64,000 nucleotides of DNA. Origin: an uncultured Odoribacter sp. GTDB lineage: Bacteria > Bacteroidota > Bacteroidia > Bacteroidales > Marinifilaceae. Positions 55,543 through 64,000 of this stretch are shown here, in pieces. The position numbers were made by a program, and so were the translations under genes. Positions within the stretch are counted from its first letter, which is position 1. Every line of letters begins with the position of its first letter. The DNA lies in assembly GCA_944321145.1 (NCBI GenBank), contig CALUKF010000008.1, forward strand, positions 1-64,000, given 5' to 3'. The notes beneath the pieces were generated by a model. The model saw only the letters and a list, made by a program, of their open reading frames with translations, did not search any database and was not told the origin of the DNA.

Positions 55543-56010
55543 TTATTTCTTAGGTGCGGGCTTAAAGGCAGGTTCCTTGCGCAGTTTATCAAAAAGATGG
55601 CGGTTGAATTTATGCTCGGCAGCATCCAATTTCCATATTTTGGCAGCCGGAAGATGCTCCAACATTTTCTGATAATAAGCTTTCTTGATGTCACATTTTT
55701 CCTGTTGGCTTTCCAGAAGCTGGTTGATGGCTTTGAGGTAGTCAGGCTCTTTTGGATTTTCGTTTTCATGAATTTTGCGATATTCTTGCCAGACAGCACC
55801 TTCTGCGTCGCGCATTTTTTTCTGCATTTCATTATACAATGGCCAAAAAAGGGCGGCTTCCTCGGGAGACAAGTCCAATTCCCGGGTGAAGAATGCAACT
55901 TTTTGCGCCTCAAACTCACGGCGTCTCTCATCACTCAATTTATCCGACTGGGCATAGGCTACGGCTGTTCCACCTATCCAAGCGCAAAGAATCAATAATA
56001 TAGTTTTCAT
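55543..56010 (-). CDS. CpxP/Spy-like periplasmic protein of the ECF operon
   Basis: This 155-residue protein has a signal peptide (ending AYAQ, about 21). It is then an entirely helical, charged protein with a LDLSPEEAALFWPLYNEMQKKM segment (about 45-66) that resembles the LTxxQ-type repeats of CpxP/Spy/heavy-metal-sensor proteins. It lies 19 bp after a membrane protein gene and is third in a sigma-regulated operon. It may sense envelope stress. The lysine-rich tail APKK is notable. The start at 56010 (MKTILL) is used. Confidence 0.75.
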   Translation of the reverse strand: MKTILLILCAWIGGTAVAYAQSDKLSDERRREFEAQKVAFFTRELDLSPEEAALFWPLYNEMQKKMRDAEGAVWQEYRKIHENENPKEPDYLKAINQLLESQQEKCDIKKAYYQKMLEHLPAAKIWKLDAAEHKFNRHLFDKLRKEPAFKPAPKK

Positions 56011-56029
56011 GGGCATTGTTTTTCAGTGT

Positions 56030-56413
56030 TCAATAAAGGCTGGCAAATGCCGAACTGTTGTCATCCAGTTCCAAAGCAAGGTATTCGATGATTTCTTCAG
56101 TCGAAGGATTGAATTCGCTGCCGAATATATCTTCCTCCTGCCATTCCATTTCAGGAATAACCATTGCCACATCCTGCATGGTAGCGGAAGCATCCCCGTC
56201 CACATAAGAGACAATCAAGTGCAAGACAAAAAGGGTCACAAGAAAAGTAGCTGCCATACCGATATAGGGACGGATGAAAGCCATCAATTTTCCGGAAGCA
56301 GATTTGTTCAAGTCTGCCACCCGCTTCATAATTTTGTCTTCCAAAGTGTCGAAGTAACCTTCAGGCACCAAAAAAGGATTTCTTCTCTCGTATCTGCCAT
56401 TCATGTTTTCCAT
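56030..56413 (-). CDS. Small single-pass membrane protein, putative anti-sigma factor
   Basis: The 127-residue protein has a 45-residue N-terminal cytoplasmic part (starting NPFLVPEGYFDTLEDKIMKRV) and one membrane segment (about 47-69, PYIGMAATFLVTLFVLHLIVSYV). A short acidic exterior part ends in ALELDDNSSAFASLY. Its position after an ECF sigma gene (6 bp) and before a periplasmic CpxP-like gene, with this topology, suggests an anti-sigma factor. No recognised zinc-binding anti-sigma motif is present. Confidence 0.65.
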   Translation of the reverse strand: MENMNGRYERRNPFLVPEGYFDTLEDKIMKRVADLNKSASGKLMAFIRPYIGMAATFLVTLFVLHLIVSYVDGDASATMQDVAMVIPEMEWQEEDIFGSEFNPSTEEIIEYLALELDDNSSAFASLY

Positions 56414-56419
56414 AACTGT

Positions 56420-56980
56420 TCAATTTGCGATGTCAACGATTTTTAAAACTGTTTCTATCTTCCGAACAGCGTTGTGGTAGGTTGCTTTCAGCGTTCCCAC
56501 CGCCACGTTGAGCACTTGTGCCATGTCTTCGTATGACATGTCGTCATAATATTTCATGTTAAAGACCAAGCGCTGCCGTTCAGTAAGGGTAAGAATTGCC
56601 CGTTGCAATTCCCGTTGTATGTCATCACCTGAAAAGTAGGCGTCACTTTCCAATATGTTCGCCAAATGCTCTGATATTTCGTCGGAATTGCCGTGGACTT
56701 TGCGCCGCCTCTCGCTGAGGAAGTTCATTGCCTCATTGGTGGCAATCTTGTACATCCAAGTGTAAAGCTTGGAATCTGCACGAAATTCATGAAAACTCTG
56801 CCATATTTTGACAAAAGAATTTTGCAGCACATCATCGGTATCCTCATGGCTAATGACGATTTTACGGATATGCCAATAGAGGCGTTCCTTGTATTTTCCC
56901 ACCAACAGGCGGAAAGCCTCATTTTCCTTCTTCTCTTGCAAAAAGAGACGGATAATTTCTTCGTCTTCAACAGGTTTCAT
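56420..56980 (-). CDS. ECF RNA polymerase sigma factor (stress type)
   Basis: The 186-residue sigma factor has region 2 (about 20-95, DTDDVLQNSFVKIWQSFHEF) and region 4 (about 130-178). The helix-turn-helix is MSYEDMAQVLNVAVGTLKATYHNAVRKIE. It belongs to a different subgroup from the FecR-type sigma at 30309-30863 and is coupled to a membrane protein and a CpxP-like protein, not to SusC/SusD. It probably controls envelope stress genes. Confidence 0.9.
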   Translation of the reverse strand: MKPVEDEEIIRLFLQEKKENEAFRLLVGKYKERLYWHIRKIVISHEDTDDVLQNSFVKIWQSFHEFRADSKLYTWMYKIATNEAMNFLSERRRKVHGNSDEISEHLANILESDAYFSGDDIQRELQRAILTLTERQRLVFNMKYYDDMSYEDMAQVLNVAVGTLKATYHNAVRKIETVLKIVDIAN

Positions 56981-57030
56981 TACAATAGCATTTTAGCTCG
57001 TTTTATTAGACAAATTCCTGCCCTGAAAGT

Positions 57031-58035
57031 TTATTCCCATAAACGGGAAAAAATCCGAAGACGCCGGAAATAATAGCGGAACACTAAACTATGGGGATAA
57101 ATACAAGCGTCATGAGGAGTGGCAGAGGGCTGCCGGTAAAACTTTTTCATTCGGGCAAATTCGTGCCGTGCTTGAAAGACTGCCACAACATTCTTTCTTT
57201 CCCCTTTCAATAAGAACAGTACCGCTGCTGCCCAATCCAGCATGCAACGGCGCCAGGCAACCCGCCGCCAGGCCTTCGATGGAAGATTTTTGTAAAGCAT
57301 CAGCAAATTGTTCCTGTAATTCAGGAAAAGCTTGCGAGGATGGTTCATCGGCAAGGAACCGCCTCCCAAATGGTAAACAACAGATTGCGGGCATACCTTT
57401 AAAATTCCGCCCCGATTACGGATGCGCCAACAAAGGTCGATTTCTTCCATGTGGGCAAAAAAGCGTTCATCCAATCCTCCGGCAGCCAAATAATCCTCGC
57501 GGCGAATGCACAATGCCGCCCCACTGCACCAGAAAACTTCACGAACATCGTCGTATTGCCCTTCGTCACGCTCAATGACACCCAAGACACGCCCGCGACA
57601 AAATGGGAAGCCAAGGTAATCAATAAAACCGCCACATGCTCCGGCATATTCAAAAGAAGTCTTATCCCGATAGGAACGTATTTTAGGCTGAACGGCGACC
57701 AGGCGGCGGTCTGCTTCCAATGCCGCCAAAAGAGGCTCCAACCATCCTGCAGCAACTTCCACATCGCTGTTCAGAAGCACCACCACCTCTTCCTCTCGCG
57801 CAGCTATCGCCCGGTTGTAGCCTCCTGCGAAACCATAATTCTCATCCAAAGGCAAAAGCTCCACCTCCGGGAAACGCTCCCGAAGCAAAGCAACAGATCC
57901 GTCAGTTGAAGCATTATCTGCCACCACAATAGATGCCAAACGGGGATTTGTATTTGCAATCACCGAAGGGAGAAACTCCTGCAACAAACGCTCTCCATTC
58001 CAATTCAATATAATAACAGCTGCTTTCATCTTCAT
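57031..58035 (-). CDS. Family 2 glycosyltransferase (rhamnosyltransferase-like)
   Basis: This 334-residue GT-A enzyme has VIILNWNGERLLQEFLPS at the start and VVADNASTDGSV near 39. ENYGFAGGYNRAI and the DxD-type LLNSDVEV are near 88. The acceptor-side motif CSGAALCIRREDY is near 175 and FFAHMEEIDLCWR near 197. It likely adds a sugar to a surface polysaccharide. It starts 2 bp after the acyltransferase stop; the ATG at 58035 is used rather than 58089, which would overlap. Confidence 0.9.
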   Translation of the reverse strand: MKMKAAVIILNWNGERLLQEFLPSVIANTNPRLASIVVADNASTDGSVALLRERFPEVELLPLDENYGFAGGYNRAIAAREEEVVVLLNSDVEVAAGWLEPLLAALEADRRLVAVQPKIRSYRDKTSFEYAGACGGFIDYLGFPFCRGRVLGVIERDEGQYDDVREVFWCSGAALCIRREDYLAAGGLDERFFAHMEEIDLCWRIRNRGGILKVCPQSVVYHLGGGSLPMNHPRKLFLNYRNNLLMLYKNLPSKAWRRVAWRRCMLDWAAAVLFLLKGERKNVVAVFQARHEFARMKKFYRQPSATPHDACIYPHSLVFRYYFRRLRIFSRLWE

Positions 58036-58037
58036 AT

Positions 58038-58916
58038 CTAAGATTTTTCCGGACGGCGGTGTTTCCAACGGCGGTGAGACCATAGCCACAATTCAGGCTC
58101 TTCACGGATATAACGCTCCAGCATTTGCGTGTGCATACGGGTCAATTCACCATGCGGCAAATCCTTGGGCGAAGCAGAGAGGTCTTTGATGTCCACTTCG
58201 TAATAGCCCCGCCGAACCCTGCGCATGCGCAAAGAAACGACAGGCAAATCGAATTTGCAAGCTATCTTTTCAGTGCCTATCAACACCGGCGTATCCTGAT
58301 GGAGAAACTCCATCCAAAAATTCAAATTCCTCCTGCTGGGCGTCTGGTCGCCAATAAACGCCGCAAAGAAAAGGCGTCCTTCCCGACGACATTCCACAAT
58401 TTTGCGCAAAATGTCGTTCTTCGGGATGGGCATCGCCCCAAAACGGGAACGGATTTTGTACATCAACGTATCGAAAACCGAATTGTTCAACGGTTTATAT
58501 AAGGTATAAAAGTCGATTCCTTTCGGCATCCAGAGGGTATAAGATGCCATCCATTCCCAATTGCCGTAATGTCCAAGCACCACAATAACGCTCCTGCCTG
58601 CGTCAAAATATTTCTGAATGACTTCATTGTTCAAGAAAACGCAACGGCGACGCATTTCTTTTGCCGACATGTGCCACATCCGGCAGGTTTCCACAAAAAT
58701 GTCACAAAAATGCCGATAGAAGCGACGCTCAATGCGGACAAGTTCCGCCAAGTTTTTTTCAGGAAATGAACGTTCCAAATTTTGCCGCACGACTTTGCGC
58801 CGATAACGCGCCACATCGTACAACAAGAAGTAAAGCAAATCGGAAAAAAGATACAACACCCACAAAGGGAGCAAGCCGACCAGCCAAACCAAGCCATATA
58901 AAATCCATGAACCCAT
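58038..58916 (-). CDS. LpxL/HtrB-like lipid A acyltransferase
   Basis: This 292-residue membrane-anchored acyltransferase has an N-terminal hydrophobic segment (about 5-35). The catalytic HX4E motif lies in VLGHYGNWEW (about 117), and AAFIGDQTPSRRN is near 195. It adds a secondary acyl chain to lipid A precursors. The gene pairs with the glycosyltransferase 2 bp downstream. Upstream is a TACTTTTG box (58968-58975) about 52 bp before the start; the rest of 58976-59087 shows no gene. Confidence 0.9.
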   Translation of the reverse strand: MGSWILYGLVWLVGLLPLWVLYLFSDLLYFLLYDVARYRRKVVRQNLERSFPEKNLAELVRIERRFYRHFCDIFVETCRMWHMSAKEMRRRCVFLNNEVIQKYFDAGRSVIVVLGHYGNWEWMASYTLWMPKGIDFYTLYKPLNNSVFDTLMYKIRSRFGAMPIPKNDILRKIVECRREGRLFFAAFIGDQTPSRRNLNFWMEFLHQDTPVLIGTEKIACKFDLPVVSLRMRRVRRGYYEVDIKDLSASPKDLPHGELTRMHTQMLERYIREEPELWLWSHRRWKHRRPEKS

Positions 58917-59087
58917 ATCTTATTTATTTATCCATAATGCAGCAAGGACAACCGCCCGCAGCGAAGACAAAAGTAAGGGAAAAATACCATAACTCGGAAA
59001 AAACAGCCAAAAACTTGAAGAGAATATATTACCCAAGCACCCCAAGAAGGATTATATTCCTAAATAAAATTAAGATTCCGCATCAAA

Positions 59088-59119
59088 TTTGGCATTTCCA
59101 AATATTATTTTTATTTTCG
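59088..59119 (+). promoter_or_regulatory. Promoter for the DUF349 gene
   Basis: TTTG (59088-59091) and TATTTTCG (59112-59119; one mismatch to TAnnTTTG) are separated by 20 bp, the normal spacing. They lie about 59 bp before the start codon. Confidence 0.55.
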
Positions 59120-59177
59120 TGAGTTGAATGAAAGGGTGACATGTGGTCACCGGAATATATAAACTGCTGACAAAATT

Positions 59178-61055
59178 ATGGAGCAAGAAAAAAACATGAC
59201 GCCGGAAAACGAGATTCAAACACCTGAAATCTCGACAGAAAATGCCAACGAGACAAACGTGGCAACACAGGAAAATATTGCAACTGCAAGCGAGAACAAT
59301 GCTGGGAATGAAATCGAAAAAGAAAAACAGGAAATTCCTGAAATCGATTTTTCGAACCTTTCGACAGGAGAAATCGTCCGCGAAGTGCAAAAGCTCATAG
59401 AGCAATATCCTGTAACCGCCCTGAAAGAAATCATGGAGCGCGTGCCCGATGTATTTGAAAAACGCGACAAGCAAGAGTATGAAACCGCTCTCGCAGCTTT
59501 CACGGCTGACGGCGACTTGCCCGAAAACTTCGAATACAAAAATCCCAACAGGGAACAATTCAACAATCTTTGCAAACTCTACAAAGACAAAAGGAACTCC
59601 ACCAACCGGCAGATTGAAGCCGAAAGAGAAGAAAACCTGAAAATCAAATTAGGCATCATCGAGGAATTGAAAGCCCTCGTGCAAAAAGAAGAATCGATGG
59701 ACAAAACCTTTCAGGAATTCCGCGAGCTGCAAGAGCGGTGGCGCAACACGGGCATGGTACCTCAAAGCCAGGTAAACAACCTGCTGGAAACCTACCACCA
59801 CCACGTGGAGAATTTCTATAATTATATCAAAATAAACAAAGAACTGCGTGACTTGGATTTAAAACGCAATTTGGATGCCAAAACCGCATTGTGCGAAGAA
59901 GCCGAAAAGCTAATCGAAATCAACGACATCGCCGGCTCGTTCAAGCAACTGCAAGCCTTACACACCCGCTGGAAAGAAATCGGTCCTATTCCCAAAGAGC
60001 AAAAAGAACCATTATGGGAGCGTTTCAAGAATGCCAGCACCACCATCAACGAAAAATATCACAAATTCTTCGAATCCCTGCGGGAAGAACAGGAAAACAA
60101 CCTGAAAATCAAAGAAGAATTGTGTGAAAAAATCGCCCAACTGGCAAACGGCGAATACACCAGCATGGCACAATGGCAAGCTGCCACAGAGAAAGTCATC
60201 GAGCTTCAACAAGAATGGAAACAAGCTGGCAACGTGCCCCAAAAAGAACGCAACAAAGCCTACAAAAAATTCAGAGGCATCTGCGACGACTTCTTTAACC
60301 GGAAACGGGAATTCCATAAAAAATGGGAGGCAGAATTAGAACAAAACCTGCAATTGAAAATACAATTGTGTGAAAAAGTGGAAGCCATCCAAAACAGTAC
60401 GGACTGGAAAACCACTACGAACCAAATCATCGCCTGCCAAAAAGAATGGAAAAAAATAGGACCGGCACCCAAGAAATACTCCAACAAAGTATGGACCCGG
60501 TTCCGTGCTGCCTGCGACGTTTTCTTCAATAACAAGAACGCACACTTCAAAGTCAAGGACTCAGAGCAAGGGAAAAATTTAGAGCAAAAGAAAGCCTTGA
60601 TTGAGGAATTGAAGCAATTTACACTCTCCGGAGACAACGAAAAAGACATCGAAAAACTGAAAGATTTTCAGACCCGATGGAACCAAATAGGCTTCGTGCC
60701 CATCAAAGAAAAAGAAAACATCCAGGAAGAGTTCCGCAATCTGCTCAACCAGTGGTTTGACCAATTGAATTTGGATGAGTTTGACCGCAACTTGGAAAGA
60801 TTCCGTGCCAAAATCAGTACCTTAGACGGTGATGAAAACAAAGAATACAAAATCATCAACGAACGGGAAAAATTAGTCATGAAAATCCGGCAATTGGAAA
60901 CAGACATCCACACATGGGAAAACAACATCGGCTTCATCAGCAAGTCAGACAAAGCACAAAGCCTGCTTAACGAGTTGAATTCCAAGATTGAAAAAACCAA
61001 GCAGCGGCTTGCCCTACTCCAAGAAAAACTGAAAGCGCTGGACGCTATCATTTAA
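59178..61055 (+). CDS. DUF349-repeat coiled-coil protein
   Basis: The 625-residue soluble protein has an acidic, Asn/Glu-rich N-terminus (1-55). Five or so DUF349 repeats of about 75 residues follow, each with W-[KRN]-x-x-G-x-x-P and a following FRxxxDxFF or similar (for example WKEIGPIPKEQKEPLWERF, WKQAGNVPQKERNKAYKKF, WKKIGPAPKKYSNKVWTRF). It ends in a coiled coil. The family has no agreed function. A terminator separates it from pyrG. Confidence 0.9.
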   Translation: MEQEKNMTPENEIQTPEISTENANETNVATQENIATASENNAGNEIEKEKQEIPEIDFSNLSTGEIVREVQKLIEQYPVTALKEIMERVPDVFEKRDKQEYETALAAFTADGDLPENFEYKNPNREQFNNLCKLYKDKRNSTNRQIEAEREENLKIKLGIIEELKALVQKEESMDKTFQEFRELQERWRNTGMVPQSQVNNLLETYHHHVENFYNYIKINKELRDLDLKRNLDAKTALCEEAEKLIEINDIAGSFKQLQALHTRWKEIGPIPKEQKEPLWERFKNASTTINEKYHKFFESLREEQENNLKIKEELCEKIAQLANGEYTSMAQWQAATEKVIELQQEWKQAGNVPQKERNKAYKKFRGICDDFFNRKREFHKKWEAELEQNLQLKIQLCEKVEAIQNSTDWKTTTNQIIACQKEWKKIGPAPKKYSNKVWTRFRAACDVFFNNKNAHFKVKDSEQGKNLEQKKALIEELKQFTLSGDNEKDIEKLKDFQTRWNQIGFVPIKEKENIQEEFRNLLNQWFDQLNLDEFDRNLERFRAKISTLDGDENKEYKIINEREKLVMKIRQLETDIHTWENNIGFISKSDKAQSLLNELNSKIEKTKQRLALLQEKLKALDAII

Positions 61056-62786
<1,731 letters not shown>

Positions 62787-62807
62787 TATCAATTCAAACT
62801 TAACAAT

Positions 62808-64000
62808 ATGGACAAAAATACAATTATCGGACTTGTAATTATTTTCTTGATACTCATTGGATTCTCTTACCTCAACCGCCCAAGCGAAGAGCAAAGGCGG
62901 GAAATGATGCGGCGGGACTCCATTGCCCGAGTTGAACAACAGCAACGGGCATTGGAAGCTCAACGCCTTCAAGAGGAAAGAGAAAATACAGAGCATTCCG
63001 CTACCGGCACTTCCGCAAGGAGCACCGTCTTTGCCCAAGACAGCCTTACAGAGCAAGTGTTCACGCTGGAGAATGACAAAATAAAACTCAACATCAGCAC
63101 CCGTGGCGGACGCATCACGACAGTAGACTTAAAAGAATATTGCACGCACGATTCGCTCCCCCTGCTGTTGTGGCAAGAGCAGACGTCTTCTTTCGGCATG
63201 ACTTTCTATGCCCGCAACCAAGAAATTAACACAGAGCGTTTCCTCTTTGTTCCGAGCACCATGGAAACAGCCCTGTATGCCAAAGACAATGCCCAAACCC
63301 TCGCCATGCGCCTCTATGCGGACAGCACGAAATACATCGAATACCGCTACACGCTTGCTCCGGACAGCTACATGGCAGATTTCAGCATCGTCACCCACGA
63401 CATGGGCGACGTAATCGCTTCCAACTCATCCTTCCTCACTTTGCATTGGGGAGTAAACATGCCGCAGCTGGAAAAGAGCAAAGATTTCGAAAGCCGCTAT
63501 ACGGGAGTGTATTACAAATTTTTTGAAGACGACGTGGAACACCTGTCGCTGACCTCAGCCGAGGACGAAGAAACCCTGCCCACCAAAGTGCAATGGATTG
63601 ACTTCAAACAACAATTCTTCTCCTCCATCCTGATTACTGAAACGCCGTTCAGCGACATCCTGCTTTCCTCCAAGACCAGCCAGACGAACGGGTTCATCAA
63701 AGATGCCTATGCAGAAATTCCCCTCCCCTACAACGGGAATCCCGAAGAAAAATATGACATGCGCTTCTTCTTTGGTCCCAACTCCTTCCCTGTCCTGAAG
63801 GAATACGGCAAGGACATCGACCTGACCGACGTCATCAACACCGGCTGGAAATGGGTGGCATGGTTCAACAAATATTTCGTGATTCCGATATTCAACTTCC
63901 TGCAAAACAACACCAGCTGGAACTATGGCATCATCATCCTTGTCCTCACCCTGATTATCAAAATCATCCTTTTCCCGTTGACCTACAAATCCTATATGTC
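62808..64000 (+). CDS. yidC: Membrane protein insertase YidC, 3' end outside window
   Basis: The partial 397-residue N-terminal part has membrane segment 1 (about 6-22) followed by a charged linker and the periplasmic beta-sandwich domain (about 75-340). The start of the YidC/Oxa1 core at the window end includes NYGIIILVLTLIIKIILFPLTYKSYM. YidC inserts membrane proteins with or without SecYEG. The pyrG-yidC pair is conserved in Bacteroidales. Confidence 0.95.
   Translation, partial: MDKNTIIGLVIIFLILIGFSYLNRPSEEQRREMMRRDSIARVEQQQRALEAQRLQEERENTEHSATGTSARSTVFAQDSLTEQVFTLENDKIKLNISTRGGRITTVDLKEYCTHDSLPLLLWQEQTSSFGMTFYARNQEINTERFLFVPSTMETALYAKDNAQTLAMRLYADSTKYIEYRYTLAPDSYMADFSIVTHDMGDVIASNSSFLTLHWGVNMPQLEKSKDFESRYTGVYYKFFEDDVEHLSLTSAEDEETLPTKVQWIDFKQQFFSSILITETPFSDILLSSKTSQTNGFIKDAYAEIPLPYNGNPEEKYDMRFFFGPNSFPVLKEYGKDIDLTDVINTGWKWVAWFNKYFVIPIFNFLQNNTSWNYGIIILVLTLIIKIILFPLTYKSYM

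Overview
The window looks like chromosomal DNA of a gut-type Bacteroidota, order Bacteroidales. The evidence is two SusC/SusD pairs, an ECF sigma/FecR pair, many BACON, SusD and DUF4302 lipoproteins, Bacteroidales-style gene orders (DUF1573-yajC-YbbR-coaE; pyrG-yidC), and repeated TAnnTTTG -7 boxes with almost no Shine-Dalgarno sequences. The style of the SusCD/zinc-metallohydrolase/DUF4302 locus suggests something like Odoribacteraceae (Butyricimonas/Odoribacter), but that is inference.

Layout. 1-200: tRNA-Thr (its first base lies outside the window) and tRNA-Glu. 219-4100: a secreted alpha/beta hydrolase, then a convergent pair made of a cytoplasmic trypsin-like protease with a zinc ribbon and a Met/Gln-rich partner. 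4246-10374: tRNA-Trp and a minus-strand housekeeping run read rlmB, ACT-domain protein, ffh, folD, SpmA/SpmB-like membrane protein, mnmA. 10637-30863: a 12-gene minus-strand nutrient-import locus read ECF sigma, FecR, SusC1 (frameshifted), SusD1, zinc metallohydrolase lipoprotein 1, DUF4302 lipoprotein 1, SusC2, SusD2, metallohydrolase 2, DUF4302 protein 2, a BACON/leucine-rich-repeat lipoprotein and a fibronectin-III lipoprotein. 31308-34789: meaB, a DUF4160/DUF2442 pair, a small HsdR-N-like protein and queA. 34900-44253: plus-strand housekeeping genes (AMP nucleosidase, DUF1573, yajC, YbbR, coaE, TerB/DnaJ, DUF5606, trmN6-like, ROK kinase, a GH92 remnant, cca). 44260-46463: diacylglycerol-kinase-like protein and ugd. 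46558-52657: a very large alpha-2-macroglobulin lipoprotein coupled to an AlbA_2 protein. 52641-58916 (minus): MarC, flavin reductase, rocD, tRNA-Ser, an ECF-sigma/membrane/CpxP-like stress operon, a family 2 glycosyltransferase and an LpxL-like acyltransferase. 59178-64000: DUF349 protein, pyrG and the start of yidC.

The import locus is the main accessory system. The usual model for this architecture is that an STN-domain SusC signals through FecR to release the sigma factor, which transcribes the locus. Here one SusC/SusD/metallohydrolase/DUF4302 cassette has been duplicated in tandem. The downstream SusC2 has no STN domain, and the STN-bearing SusC1 carries a one-base deletion in a homopolymer, so sensing and transport may be split between the copies, or SusC1 may be broken or mis-sequenced. 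No carbohydrate-active enzyme is present in the locus. The HExxH lipoproteins point to a peptide, protein or metal-related substrate rather than a glycan.

Other notable items are a GH92 mannosidase relic that lost its catalytic domain but kept its reading frame, a MITE-like 108-bp element abutting the YbbR gene, a 26-bp perfect palindrome, a nested inverted-repeat region upstream of meaB, and heptameric tandem repeats running into the start codon of the AMP nucleosidase gene.
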